Assembly (NCBI GenBank): GCA_016712225.1
Contig: JADJRL010000003.1
Span: 5,097,501 to 5,161,500, forward strand
Origin: Candidatus Defluviibacterium haderslevense
Lineage (GTDB): Bacteria > Bacteroidota > Bacteroidia > Chitinophagales > Saprospiraceae
Direction: 5' to 3'
Length of the DNA: 64,000 nucleotides
The notes under the pieces were generated by a model. That model was given only the letters and a program-made list of their open reading frames with translations, was not told the DNA's origin and did no database searches. This document shows, piece by piece, positions 17,667 to 28,147 of this stretch. Positions within the stretch are counted from its first letter, which is position 1. Each line of letters begins with the position of its first letter. Position numbers and translations under genes: made by a program.

Positions 17667-20600
17667 ATGTACGCTAGAATGTATTTCCTTGCCCTATTCT
17701 CAATAATAGCAATTGCTAGCACAAGCGCTCAGAGTTGGAAAGCATTGAATGGACCAACAGGCGCAGCAACCGTGGTCTCCATCATTACTTATGAAAAAGG
17801 GGAAATTTACACCCTTATTACTTCAGGAAAGATGTTTCGTTCTTTGGACAAGGCCAAAACATGGGAAAACATATCAATGGGTCTTGAACAAATAGCAAAT
17901 AATGTCACCTATAAATCAAAAATGAAGGAATCACCTACAGGAGAAATATTTATGTCCTCAGGTAAAATATTTTATAAGTTCATCCCAACAACTAAATCGT
18001 GGATAACAGTGTCCAAAGATATCGAAATTGAAGATTTCGCTTTTTCACCAGATGGAAGTACAATTTATGCTGGTACCTATCGCGAGTTTTATATTTCAGT
18101 AAATGGATCCAAATTCAATAAAATTCAAACATGGTCGACACATTCTGTAGAGTTATTATGTTTAGGCAATAATAACAATTTTGTAAGAAAAACAGCAGGT
18201 GCTTCTGGTGAAATATGGAAGTTTAACGACGATGGATCGCAACTCAGACTAATTACAGGAAGTAGATGTTGTCGAAGCATGTTCTTTCATAAAAAATCAA
18301 AAACGCTTTTTGATATAGATTTTGAAATTAATATTTCCAAAGATTTTGGACAAACCTGGTTCAAACTTACTTTGCCAAATAATCTATATACTTATAGAAT
18401 GGTTGAGTTAGAAGATGGCAGTTTATTAGGCCTTTCATATAATAAAGTATACAAATCACTCAACGATGGACTGTTGTGGGTAGAAGATAGTAGTTATAAC
18501 TTGAAAATTAATAATTATGTCGGAAATGAGAATGAAATATCCAAATCAAAAGAGGACGAATTGGTAATAAGTGATAATCAAAATTCATATTATTTGGACA
18601 ACAAGGGCTATAACTATACGTTTGAAATGCCTGTACTAGAGCCAGGTGTATCTGAGATCGTACAATTTGGAGAAAAAAATATTTTCTGCAAAACAATTTC
18701 AAATCGTCAGTTGTCAATGGATGATGGATTAACTTGGAAGATATTACCCTCTAATATTAATTATAATAATTTGTTTTGGAAAGATGGAACACTGGCATAT
18801 TATAACTATGATTCAATTATTGTAAGTACCGATCAATTCAATACACAGCAAACTAAGGCACTACCAGAATTTCCAACTTCAGAAAATTTATTAATGGACA
18901 ATAACGAAAATATTGTTTTATTTGCTTATGACAAATCTTATATCTCCTATGACAAAGGGGATTCCTGGAAATTGATAGGTGAAAATCTGGAAATACCAAC
19001 AAGTGTTGAGAAATTTAAAATTTCAAATCAAAATATTATCTACAGTGGTAGTTATACGGATTCTATTTATTATTCAGCTGATTATGGAATTACATGGAAC
19101 GGTTTTCAAGCTTCACCCGATCCGTTTTTAATATCCGAAGTATTTCTTTCCAATAATAATGTTTTCCTTTGGGAAGAATTAAATCAAACTACATTATTTA
19201 ATGCTTATAAATATTCAACGAATTTTGGAAAAACAATTGAAGAATTAATTCTTGAAAATGATGAACGGATTTGGTTATTTGATAATTATGATAATGCTTT
19301 TATTAGAAGTTCACAAAATGTAAATTCTGTGAAAGTTATTAATATTTTGACAAAGCAGGTATCGTATGTCAGTTTATTTGAATTAAACTTAACTGCTAAC
19401 GAAACTTTAATTGGAATTAGAGGCAATAATGGTTATTTATACGCGTCAAAGGATTTCAAACCATTATATAAGTACAGCGAGAAATTCGAAAATGAACTGG
19501 GAATAATCTCAGGAAAAGTATTTATTGATGAAAATCAAGACTGTGCCAAATCTAGTGCTGAAATAAATACCAGAGCCTTCCAGCTGGAAGTTTCTGGAAG
19601 TAGAACTTCCTTTGAAGTGCCGGTGCTTGAAGATGGAAATTTTAAAGTATATCTTGCAGCAGGAGATTACAAGCTCAATTTAAAAAGCAAATCACTCATT
19701 TGGGAGCAATGCAATTTTCCAACATCAGTGAATGTTCAAGCAAACATAGAAAGTAAATACAATGAGCTGTTAGTCAAGCCTATTGAGTATTGTGCCGATT
19801 TGTCCACCAATGTTGTGTTGAGTAGATTGAGGAGATGTTTTGATAACAATTTTGCATACCTGACAATAAAAAATGAAGGTTCCATTTCATCCAAGAATAC
19901 GATAGTAAACGTGTTCATGGATGATTATTTTGAAAAAATCCAACCCTCATTAAGTCCAACGAATTTAAGTGGAAATCTTTGGACTTTTAATATATCAGAG
20001 ATTAGACCAGGCGAGACATATCGAATCAATTTTAAATTTACAGTTTCCTGTACGGCTTCAATCAATCAAGAGCACTGTATCAAGTATATCACTGTGAACG
20101 AACAGGAGTGTAAAGGATTTTCTAGTTTAATAGATACTTCTATTGTTTGTGAAAAAAATGTAGGGTCATTTGATCCGAATGATAAGACTGTTTTGGTTAA
20201 TGGTAAGTCTACCGATTTTTTATATGAAAAGGATACCATTCTGGAGTACCTCATTCGTTTTCAAAATACCGGCACCGACACTGCTTTTAATATTAGGATA
20301 ACCGATAAGTTGGATTATAATTTAGATTGGACTAGTTTAATAGCGTTAACCGCAAGTCACGATTATACCTATTCAGTTAATAACCAGGGATTGTTGGAAG
20401 TTAATTTTAAAGATATCATGTTGGCAGATAGCAATATCAGTGAAGCAAATTCCCATGGATATTTCAAGTTTTCAATCAAACCAAAACCGGGTCTTAATTT
20501 TGGAACATTGATCAATAACGTAGCGGACATTTATTTCGATTTTAACGAAGCGGTAAGAACAAATTTTGCTAAATTGACCCTGACTCCAATTTTGAAAACA

Positions 20601-20867
20601 AAAAACATTGCAGGAGAAAAAATAATAGAATTAAAGGCAATACCAAATCCAGCTAATCAAGTCACCGAAATTGCTTTACCAGAATCATGGCATAATGCTG
20701 TAGTCCATGCCCGAGTATTGTCCTTAGATGGAAAGTTGGTCCAAAGTTTTGACATGAACACAAATAAAATTATTCTTAAAAGGAAGAACTTAAGTTCTGG
20801 AATGTATTACCTTAATTTGATAAATAAGGAAGGCAAGAGAGCGTATTGTAAAATTATTTTTAATTAA
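17667..20867 (+). CDS. Large T9SS-secreted protein with sortilin/BNR-type repeats and a DUF7619-like domain
   Basis: A 1066-residue exported protein. The signal peptide is MYARMYFLALFSIIAIASTSAQ. Residues about 25-600 contain repeated Asp-box-like phrases (SLDKAKTWENIS, SKDFGQTWFKLT, SMDDGLTWKILP, SYDKGDSWKLIG, SADYGITWNGF), which indicates a sialidase/sortilin-like beta-propeller. Residues about 830-985 (GSFDPNDKTVLVNG, then LEYLIRFQNTGTDTAFNI) fit the DUF7619/conserved-repeat domain common before T9SS tails. The last 80 residues are a sorting domain (AIPNPANQVTEIALP). Likely surface protein; ligand unknown. Confidence 0.85.
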   Translation: MYARMYFLALFSIIAIASTSAQSWKALNGPTGAATVVSIITYEKGEIYTLITSGKMFRSLDKAKTWENISMGLEQIANNVTYKSKMKESPTGEIFMSSGKIFYKFIPTTKSWITVSKDIEIEDFAFSPDGSTIYAGTYREFYISVNGSKFNKIQTWSTHSVELLCLGNNNNFVRKTAGASGEIWKFNDDGSQLRLITGSRCCRSMFFHKKSKTLFDIDFEINISKDFGQTWFKLTLPNNLYTYRMVELEDGSLLGLSYNKVYKSLNDGLLWVEDSSYNLKINNYVGNENEISKSKEDELVISDNQNSYYLDNKGYNYTFEMPVLEPGVSEIVQFGEKNIFCKTISNRQLSMDDGLTWKILPSNINYNNLFWKDGTLAYYNYDSIIVSTDQFNTQQTKALPEFPTSENLLMDNNENIVLFAYDKSYISYDKGDSWKLIGENLEIPTSVEKFKISNQNIIYSGSYTDSIYYSADYGITWNGFQASPDPFLISEVFLSNNNVFLWEELNQTTLFNAYKYSTNFGKTIEELILENDERIWLFDNYDNAFIRSSQNVNSVKVINILTKQVSYVSLFELNLTANETLIGIRGNNGYLYASKDFKPLYKYSEKFENELGIISGKVFIDENQDCAKSSAEINTRAFQLEVSGSRTSFEVPVLEDGNFKVYLAAGDYKLNLKSKSLIWEQCNFPTSVNVQANIESKYNELLVKPIEYCADLSTNVVLSRLRRCFDNNFAYLTIKNEGSISSKNTIVNVFMDDYFEKIQPSLSPTNLSGNLWTFNISEIRPGETYRINFKFTVSCTASINQEHCIKYITVNEQECKGFSSLIDTSIVCEKNVGSFDPNDKTVLVNGKSTDFLYEKDTILEYLIRFQNTGTDTAFNIRITDKLDYNLDWTSLIALTASHDYTYSVNNQGLLEVNFKDIMLADSNISEANSHGYFKFSIKPKPGLNFGTLINNVADIYFDFNEAVRTNFAKLTLTPILKTKNIAGEKIIELKAIPNPANQVTEIALPESWHNAVVHARVLSLDGKLVQSFDMNTNKIILKRKNLSSGMYYLNLINKEGKRAYCKIIFN

Positions 20868-21044
20868 TATTGTTCTCAACACTATAACAAGATGGGCTTC
20901 AATAAGAGTAAACAGTATAGTACGATAATGATATAAATATTTTATTTACTCTATTAATGTGAGTACAGTTTAAAATCTCTGGTGGTATTTATAAACTTAA
21001 TGCATTTAACTTAATAAAAAATAGAATTTTAAAAAACACTAACA

Positions 21045-23177
21045 ATGAATATGTTCTTCAAATCATTAATATTATTCTTTATTTGTTTTATAAAAATAAA
21101 CGCTCAAGATTATAATGATTGGAAAAAACTTGAAGAAGAATTCAATGCAATGGGACTAAGGGTTGATGTTAAAAGAAATAAAAGTGGAAAGATTATAAAA
21201 TCAATTTTATTGAATCAAAGCAACGACACATTGTGGACCTACAATGGGGGATATATCATTTATTGTGGGGATAGTCTAATGAAAACTCAGGATGATTATA
21301 GTTTTGGAATAATCAAATTGACTGGCCAAGTTATACTTTTGACAAATTTTGAAAGGATACAATACCTTGGAGATGGATATTTTTCATGTCGATACAAGGG
21401 CAAAGATGGATTGTACTCTATCGAAAAAGGATGGTTGCTCGATTTCGAATATGATTACATTTATAGACGGAACAATAAATATATTATTCTGCATAAAGAT
21501 AATAAAGAAGATCTATTTATATTCAATCATAAAAGAGACTCCTTGAGATTTAAATATCTTCGAGATGAAAGTAAAAGATCTTTGATTGGATATACGTTTG
21601 ATGATAAAAGTGTGCTTTTGGACAGCATTGGAAATGAAACTTCAAAATATTATGATGAGATCGAGGAGATCAATAGCGAGCAATTTTCTTTATATAAAGT
21701 TAAGTTAAATAGTAAAAATGGAGTGATAGATATACATGGTCAAGAAATCATTAAACCAATCTATGAAGAAATAGAAGATCTAGAAGGTATGTGGTTTATG
21801 GTAAAATCAGGGGAAAATTATGGCGTGCTTAATATGGAAGGTAAGACGGTGGTACCATTTGTTCATAAGTCGAGATTTAGATTTGATGGAATGAATTCAA
21901 TTAGTTATAAATTTATGGAGAAGTTGTATGATTATAATGGGAAGCAAAAATACGAATTCGATCATGATTATATCGATGAAGACCATGGAGGCTATCTTTT
22001 GGCATTTACAAAAAATGAAAAAGAAGGAATATACAACATTTTAGAAAAAAAGGTTATAATTGAGGCTATGTATGATGGAATATCTGCATGCGGTTCAAAT
22101 TGGGATAATAATAAATTTATAGTAAATAATGGAGATTGTTTTGGATTAATAGATATTAAGGGAAATCCTATCCATAAGACTGTATACGAAAGAATAATGT
22201 ATGATTAAAATACAAATTTAACAGCTCTTAAATATGATTCACTATTCTTTATTTACAATTCAAAAGGAAAATTAATTAATCCAATGGGGTTTGAGGAAGT
22301 CAGATTTAATTCTTTTGAACCGATTGTAGTTAAGAGAAATGGATTTTATGGAGCAATAAACAAGTCAGGCAAAGTCGTAATTGAGTTTAAATATACAGAA
22401 CTTGATTTCATAGATTTAAACCCTGGAGAATGGTTTAACTATAGCGTTTGTAAGCCTGAATTATTTCCTGAGAATTTATATGGATTTAGTTATATTGGAA
22501 ATATAGATTCAACTTATTATCCCATTACTAAAGAAGGGAATGTTTTAAAAGTTGAAAACCTTGATAAAGGCAAAGTTAAGAGATATCAAAATAGCTTAGG
22601 ATTTTATGGCCTAAAAGATAAAACCGGAAAAATACTTATAGAAGCCAAATGGGCATGGATGTATTATTTCAATGATAGTATTCTTGTTTGTGTTAACAGA
22701 CAAAAGGAAAGGTCTATTTATAGTCTGGTTGATCATAAGATGACCAATTCCTATTATGCTCAAAAAGTATATTACATTCCTTTTCCAATAATAAATAGAG
22801 ATGGTTTTATTTATTCAAACTTGGATAACAAACTAATATTTAAAGAAAAAGTGCTTGGCATTGGACAATACTCTTATTCAGATGATTTATTCTGTGTGTT
22901 AAAAGGAGATAAAATTGGTTTTACTAATTTGAGAGGTGAACTTAAAATTCCATTTATTTTTGAACATGATTTTAATTCTTACGATAACTTGCCATACTTT
23001 ATTAATGGATTTTCAATTGTTAAAAAGAATGGCAAGTATGGAATTATAAATACTAAAAATAAAACTATAGTAGGTTTTGAGTTTGATACTTATTTGTATA
23101 ATAATTTTATGGAAGATTATATTTTGGTTCGGAAAAATGGAAAGTGGAGTAAATTAGATTTTTGTTCGTTAAAGTGA
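21045..23177 (+). pseudogene. WG-repeat secreted protein interrupted by an in-frame TAA
   Basis: One frame of 711 codons cut by a TAA at 22206-22208; the parts 21045-22208 and 22284-23177 are in the same frame and the codons between them also read sensibly (YDSLFFIYNSKGKLINPMGF). It has a signal peptide (FFKSLILFFICFIKINAQD). WG-type repeats occur along the length (LYSIEKGWLLDFEYDYIY, NGVIDIHGQEIIKPIYEEI, YGAINKSGKVVIEFKYTEL, YGLKDKTGKILIEAKW). The repeat continuing across the stop shows it was one gene. WG-repeat proteins have no single function. Either recent nonsense mutation or a base error. Confidence 0.75.
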
Positions 23178-23263
23178 TTAAAATTACCAGCTCATATAAG
23201 TACATAGATTAGCTAAAAATAAAGTTTATACGACCTATTATTATTGGTCTTATTAACAATTCC

Positions 23264-23557
23264 TCAATCCTCCACTTGCCCCAATCGATTTTTTAACACT
23301 GCAACTTCATCTTGTAAATTTTCTATACGTTCCAATAAATGTTGAATCGTTTCAATGCCTTCCACATTAATTCCTAATTCAACATACATACGAGACCACT
23401 TCTCTAGGATAGGCAGATGTTCGGTCGCTATATAATCCAACTGATCGATACTTATGATTTCAATAAGACCATTTTCATTCAATGCGTGTATAAATGAAAA
23501 TTCAATTTGATGATGGGTGCAGAAATCATCGATTAAGACTAAATTTATTGTAGACAT
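23264..23557 (-). CDS. cbpM: Chaperone modulator CbpM
   Basis: A 97-residue MerR-HTH-like protein located 11 bases downstream of a cbpA-type DnaJ gene, the standard arrangement for CbpM, which binds the CbpA J-domain and modulates it. The phrase MYVELGINVEGIETIQHLLERI and the C-terminal heptad-like stretch (IENLQDEVAVLKNRL) match the family. The length matches the usual approximately 100 residues. A decayed second copy lies at 17316-17549. Confidence 0.85.
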   Translation of the reverse strand: MSTINLVLIDDFCTHHQIEFSFIHALNENGLIEIISIDQLDYIATEHLPILEKWSRMYVELGINVEGIETIQHLLERIENLQDEVAVLKNRLGQVED

Positions 23558-23568
23558 AAGTTTAGATT

Positions 23569-24465
23569 TTAAGATTTCAGTTTGGATAATTCGGTAAACA
23601 ATGCTTTTTGTTGATCTGTAAGATGAGTTGGAATTTTAACGTTATACGTTACAAACATGTCTCCAAATTGGCCATCCTTTTTATAGATTGGAAATCCCTT
23701 TCCTTTTAATTTTACTTTCGTTCCGTTTTGAGTTTCAGGACTTACTTTAAGTTTAACCTGACCATCTAATGTATCTATAGTGATATCACCACCTAGGATT
23801 GCTGTATATAAATCAATATCAACTGCTAAGTGTATATGGTCTCCCATTCGTTTAAATGTTGGATGATTAATGATGATGAAAGAAATATATAAATCCCCAT
23901 TTGGACCACCATTGATTCCCAGTCCACCATGCCCAGGTATTTTAATGGTTTGGCCATGTTCGATGCCCGCCGGAATGGTTATCCTTATTTGTTTGCCATT
24001 TACAGTTAAGGTTTGTTGGTGTGTCTTATACGCATCTATCAAATTCAATTGAACCTCAGCCTGGTAATCTTCACCCCTGAATTTTACTTGTCCCCTACTA
24101 CCCGATTGACCGCCTTGACGCCCAAACATGGATTCAAAAAAATCAGAAAAATCTCCATCAGATTGTCCTCCTGTAAATTGAGAACCTCGGGATCCTGAAG
24201 ATTGACTTTGATGTTGTTTAGCCTTTTCAAACCCTTCTGCATGCTGCCAGTCTTTACCATACTGGTCATATTTCTTCCTTTTTTCAGAATCACTTAAGAC
24301 TTCATTGGCCTCATTAATTTTTTGAAATCTCACTTTGGCATCTTTGTCATTCGGATTCAAATCAGGGTGATGTTTGCGGGCTAATTTTCGATAGGCATCT
24401 TTAATCTCCTTGACAGTTGCAGATTTATCAATGCCCAATATGTTATAATAATCTACAAATTCCAT
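23569..24465 (-). CDS. cbpA: CbpA-type DnaJ co-chaperone
   Basis: A 298-residue J-protein: J-domain at residues 1-70 with the catalytic HPD (33-35 in KHHPDLN), a Gly/Ser-rich linker with MFGRQGGQSGSRG (about 80-125), and a DnaJ C-terminal substrate-binding region (PAGIEHGQTIKIPGHGG, then GDLYISFIIINHPTFKRMG). There is no CxxCxGxG zinc finger, so it is CbpA-like, not DnaJ. It stimulates DnaK ATPase in the cytoplasm and is presumably modulated by the downstream CbpM. Confidence 0.9.
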   Translation of the reverse strand: MEFVDYYNILGIDKSATVKEIKDAYRKLARKHHPDLNPNDKDAKVRFQKINEANEVLSDSEKRKKYDQYGKDWQHAEGFEKAKQHQSQSSGSRGSQFTGGQSDGDFSDFFESMFGRQGGQSGSRGQVKFRGEDYQAEVQLNLIDAYKTHQQTLTVNGKQIRITIPAGIEHGQTIKIPGHGGLGINGGPNGDLYISFIIINHPTFKRMGDHIHLAVDIDLYTAILGGDITIDTLDGQVKLKVSPETQNGTKVKLKGKGFPIYKKDGQFGDMFVTYNVKIPTHLTDQQKALFTELSKLKS

Positions 24466-24671
24466 TATTTTATTAAATTATATATTGATCTTACAAGTAC
24501 AACAACCATTCAGGTAGAAAGTTACTCATAAATCAAATAGATCTTTGTAATTTAAATAACTCATCACAAATCAACTACTCAATTAATTTAATTGTATGAC
24601 TATGAATTTCAAATATCTTGATTTGCAATAATATTTCTACTATTTACAAAGTATATTTTTACCTTAGCTCA

Positions 24672-26363
24672 ATGCTTCGGATAATCCTATTCTTTCCAGC
24701 TTATATCGCATTACATTTATTAATTGGTCAATCCTTGCCCCCTTACAGAACCTGCCAGTGGTCTAAGGCTGGAACATTAATACATGAACCACATACTTTA
24801 ATTAATGTGTTGAACCTTGGAGCGAAAGGTGATGGTATATTTGATAATAGTCAAATCATTCAACAAGCCATACAATCTTTAACTAACAAACCTGGTGTCA
24901 TTTTCTTTCCTACTGGCAATTACTTTTTTACAAAAACAATTAGCTTAAAAGATAGTGTTATCCTTCAAGGAAATGGCAGCGATAGTACGCGATTTATATT
25001 TGATTTAAAAGGTTCCGGGGATTGTATTATTTCCATTGGAACTTATATCAATAAAAAATATTTTTTGATCGATTCATTTTATAGGCATTCCAAAATCATT
25101 TTAACGGATTCATTAACACCAGTTAAAGCTGGAGACTTCATAAAATTAATTGAATCCGATTCAGATCGAATTACGTCTTCTTGGGCTTATAATAATGTTG
25201 GCCAAATCGTTCGGGTCAAGAACGTTTTTCAAAATCAAATTTATCTGGAAGATTCACTTAGAATGAGTTTTGCACTAAAAAATAAACCTTATTTCTATAT
25301 TTTAAAACCCCAATCCGGTATAGGCATTGAATGTTTTTCATTATTAAGAATGGATAGTACGGCAGAGCAATCCAAGAATATATCTTTCAATTATACTGTT
25401 GGCTCATGGATTCATGGAATAAGCAGTCGATACACGAATTTCGCACACATTAGTTTGAATAATTCGAGCAATATAGAAATTAAAGGAAACTATTTTACAC
25501 GATCCTATGGCTATGGTGGTGGTGGGCGCGGTTATGGCGTAGAATTAGAAATGACTTCTGGAAATTGTTTAATCGAAAATAATATTTTCGAACATTTAAG
25601 ACATTCCGTCCTGCTCCAAGCTTGTGCCAACGGAAATGTGGTTGCTTATAATTATTCTTTCGATCCTTTTTGGCAAGAAACGTTTTTGCCATCAAATTCC
25701 GCGGGCGATTTAGTCCTTCATGGCAATTGGACCTTTCAAAATCTTTTTGAAGGTAATATTTGCCAAAATATAGTCATTGATAATTCACATGGACTGAATG
25801 GACCCTACAATACGTTCTATAGAAATCGAGCAGAACTCTATGGAATATTTATGAATTCAGGATCCGGGAATGAACAACATTTTATTGGAAATGAAATTAC
25901 CGGATCGAATGGTTTGTATCAATTAAACGGAACCAATCATATTCAATTTGCAAATAACAGAAATGGAACTATTCTACCTTCAAATACCAATGCTATCTCT
26001 GATACGAGCTTGTATCTAAAAACAAATCCCTATTGTTGGCAACAACTTAATGATATTCCAATTATTGGCTATCCGAATAAAATAAATGAAATATTCAACA
26101 ATGCCTTTATCAGATATAAACAAAATCATTTTACCCTTTGTAGGCATATTTGTCCGTGGGAAAATAAAACAATAAACATAATGGGCCCAAAAGAAAACTG
26201 CCCTAACCAAATGGCTACTTATACTTTATCTCACTATTTACCTTGTGCTGAAATCAATTGGAAAGTAACTGGTGGAAAAATTATCAAAGGTCAAGGCACT
26301 TCACAAATTAATGTACAGTGGAGTGAAGGGACCGAAACGAGACTTGATGTTGAAATAAAATAA
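24672..26363 (+). CDS. Secreted pectate-lyase-fold (right-handed beta-helix) protein
   Basis: The frame opens at 24618, but the ATG at 24672 gives a proper signal peptide (MLRIILFFPAYIALHLLIGQ) and a 563-residue protein. Residues about 30-110 fit the Pectate_lyase_3 start (NVLNLGAKGDGIFDNSQIIQ, then GVIFFPTGNYFFTKTI, LQGNG). The middle holds beta-helix rungs with many Asn (NIEIKGNYFTRSYGYGGGG). The last 65 residues form a PKD/Ig-like module with two Cys (KENCPNQMATYTL). A complete T9SS tail is not evident, so the sequence may end early or use another anchor. Catalytic activity cannot be asserted. Confidence 0.75.
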   Translation: MLRIILFFPAYIALHLLIGQSLPPYRTCQWSKAGTLIHEPHTLINVLNLGAKGDGIFDNSQIIQQAIQSLTNKPGVIFFPTGNYFFTKTISLKDSVILQGNGSDSTRFIFDLKGSGDCIISIGTYINKKYFLIDSFYRHSKIILTDSLTPVKAGDFIKLIESDSDRITSSWAYNNVGQIVRVKNVFQNQIYLEDSLRMSFALKNKPYFYILKPQSGIGIECFSLLRMDSTAEQSKNISFNYTVGSWIHGISSRYTNFAHISLNNSSNIEIKGNYFTRSYGYGGGGRGYGVELEMTSGNCLIENNIFEHLRHSVLLQACANGNVVAYNYSFDPFWQETFLPSNSAGDLVLHGNWTFQNLFEGNICQNIVIDNSHGLNGPYNTFYRNRAELYGIFMNSGSGNEQHFIGNEITGSNGLYQLNGTNHIQFANNRNGTILPSNTNAISDTSLYLKTNPYCWQQLNDIPIIGYPNKINEIFNNAFIRYKQNHFTLCRHICPWENKTINIMGPKENCPNQMATYTLSHYLPCAEINWKVTGGKIIKGQGTSQINVQWSEGTETRLDVEIK

Positions 26364-26439
26364 TTATTACATAAAATATTTTAATTTCAGAACTACTTGA
26401 CCTATTCAAGACAGTATGATCATCTATTGGGAAAGTTCG

Positions 26440-26840
26440 CAAATTAAATTCGAGTACTAATATTTAAAAATAAGTAGCTATTGAAATTCGGACCGGCCTT
26501 AAGGGGTAAGCCGTTAAAAAATGATGGAATGAAACCGTTAAAAATTCAAAACTGTATGAGCACAACAGAAGACAAAACAAAATAAAAGGAATGCGAACTG
26601 AGCAAGTGTAAAGACAAACAAATGAACTTAGGCCATGGCGAGTTTTTTGAATTTAGGTTTCATGGAATTATTTTAGGCTTAGACCTTACAGCCCTGCCTG
26701 ACTGACGTCAGTCAGGCAGGCTAGAATTTTTGGTTCTTTTTTTTCATGAAAAAAGAACAAAAAGTTTTTAATTATAACGCAAATTAATATTTTAGAAGAA
26801 TGTCATACACCAAAAATAATTTTTAAACCATTTTTCTAGT
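26440..26840. repeat. Structured intergenic repeat element with perfect palindrome
   Basis: A 510-base gap (26364-26874) without a gene. It holds a perfect 28-base palindrome at 26693-26720 (half-site CCTGCCTGACTGAC). At about 26733-26760 there is a second inverted repeat (GGTTCTTTTTT ... AAAAAAGAAC around CATG). A GC-richer core at about 26490-26530 (ACCGGCCTTAAGGGGTAAGC) differs from its surroundings. The motif CGCAAATTAA occurs near both ends (26438 and 26779) and CTAGTTTGCG at 26838. This looks like a non-coding dispersed element of the kind common in Bacteroidota rather than random spacer. Confidence 0.6.
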
Positions 26841-26874
26841 TTGCGTAGGGCAAGGATCTCTGAATTTCACAAAA

Positions 26875-27393
26875 TTACTTTCTTCTAATAGCATAAATCA
26901 ATTCATCTTCAAATTTTCCATTTTTAAAAAACGTTTTTTCAAATCTTCCTTCAAGAATAAATCCTGTTTTTTCAAGTACTTTTTGTGAAGCAAGATTACT
27001 ACCAAAAGGTCTGGCAAACAATCTGTTGATGTCAAAAGTTTTAAAAGCAAATTCAACGATCTGTTGTATAGCTAACGTTGCAATCCCTTGACCCCAGTAA
27101 GGTTCAGCAATCCAATATCCTAATTCTGCATTGTAACAAAAAATATCCGACTGAGGGTGCACGCCTATTCCACCAATGGCTTTACCATTAAGGTCAATTG
27201 CAAAAACATGAATGGGATCATCCTTGGTTGCAAATTCAATAAACCGTCGTCCGTGCTCTTCTAAATAGGGATGCGGAAATGCATTTGTCAAATTATTTGA
27301 AATCATAGGGTTATTGGCATATTCTACCAATTGTTCCAAATCCGAAATAGACCATGGCCTCAAGGTGATTTGATTCAAATTCAAAGTATTCAT
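26875..27393 (-). CDS. GNAT-family N-acetyltransferase (RimJ/RimL-like)
   Basis: A 172-residue protein with the GNAT fold: an N-terminal beta strand (ITLRPWSISDLEQLVEYANN), the acetyl-CoA-binding region (ELGYWIAEPYWGQGIATLAIQQIVEFAF, containing Q-x-x-G-x-A) and the C-terminal LARPFGSNLASQKVLEKTGF phrase of the RimJ/L subfamily. The substrate is unknown; the nearest relatives acetylate ribosomal-protein N-termini or small molecules. Monocistronic; the 227 bases upstream hold no further gene. Confidence 0.9.
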   Translation of the reverse strand: MNTLNLNQITLRPWSISDLEQLVEYANNPMISNNLTNAFPHPYLEEHGRRFIEFATKDDPIHVFAIDLNGKAIGGIGVHPQSDIFCYNAELGYWIAEPYWGQGIATLAIQQIVEFAFKTFDINRLFARPFGSNLASQKVLEKTGFILEGRFEKTFFKNGKFEDELIYAIRRK

Positions 27394-27620
27394 TTCGTAT
27401 AGATTTATAGGAACACAATAATCATATTATAAAGAGAACATATTTTTTATCAACAAAATTGCAATAAAAATAATCTTTACCTAGACACAAAGGTAAATCG
27501 AAAAATAAATAAGGAATCAACAAAAAGGAATTTTAATTATATTTGGGGAAGCACTAATTTGGATTACCAGTCTATCACGAATTTATTGCTTTTTTATGTT
27601 CCTGATTTAGGAAGTCTGAA

Positions 27621-28049
27621 TTATTTTCTCAAAAACGTCCATAATAAAATAAATACACCACCCAATTTGATTAAGATATACATCCAAATGATCACTATAC
27701 TTTCTTGTATACTTTCAACAGGTTCACTCCAATATGAAAACCCTCCAAAATATTTAATATCTATACGGGTGGGCTCAGTTAGTTTACCCTGACATCTGTT
27801 GTTTTCAGGAATTTTTGCATCTAAACGCTCTACATATCCATCGTACCGCTGTCTGTAATGGGAAGATGCCACATCGTATTCATACCAATAAGTTCGATCC
27901 GGTTTACAAATATGTTCCACCAGATTTGCCTCTGTTTGTGAAGAAAAATATCTCAAAGCAATAGTCCTTAGTGGATCTTCAATATTGAATAATGGAAGGA
28001 CAAAAAACGTAAGTACAAAAAATAATAAAACAAATTTCAAATAATACAT
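27621..28049 (-). CDS. Hypothetical two-helix membrane protein, DUF3592-like
   Basis: A 142-residue protein with a hydrophobic segment at each end (residues about 4-22 and 118-138). Between them lies a soluble part of about 95 residues with YWYEYDVASSHYRQRYDGYVERL, which resembles the beta-rich extracytoplasmic domain of DUF3592 proteins. I do not recognise a function. It is divergent from mtgA. Confidence 0.6.
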   Translation of the reverse strand: MYYLKFVLLFFVLTFFVLPLFNIEDPLRTIALRYFSSQTEANLVEHICKPDRTYWYEYDVASSHYRQRYDGYVERLDAKIPENNRCQGKLTEPTRIDIKYFGGFSYWSEPVESIQESIVIIWMYILIKLGGVFILLWTFLRK

Positions 28050-28147
28050 ATCACCTCAGTCATGGACCATCTAATGTAAACCCTTAAAATCAGTGTCAAA
28101 TATATATTTTATTAGGTTAATTAAAAAAAATATTAATTTGGAGCCAA

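Noticed and set aside
16229..22208. Alternative genetic code (TGA or TAA read as sense)
   Set aside because: Many intact genes in the window end with TGA or TAA and Trp is encoded by TGG throughout; only two isolated genes are affected.
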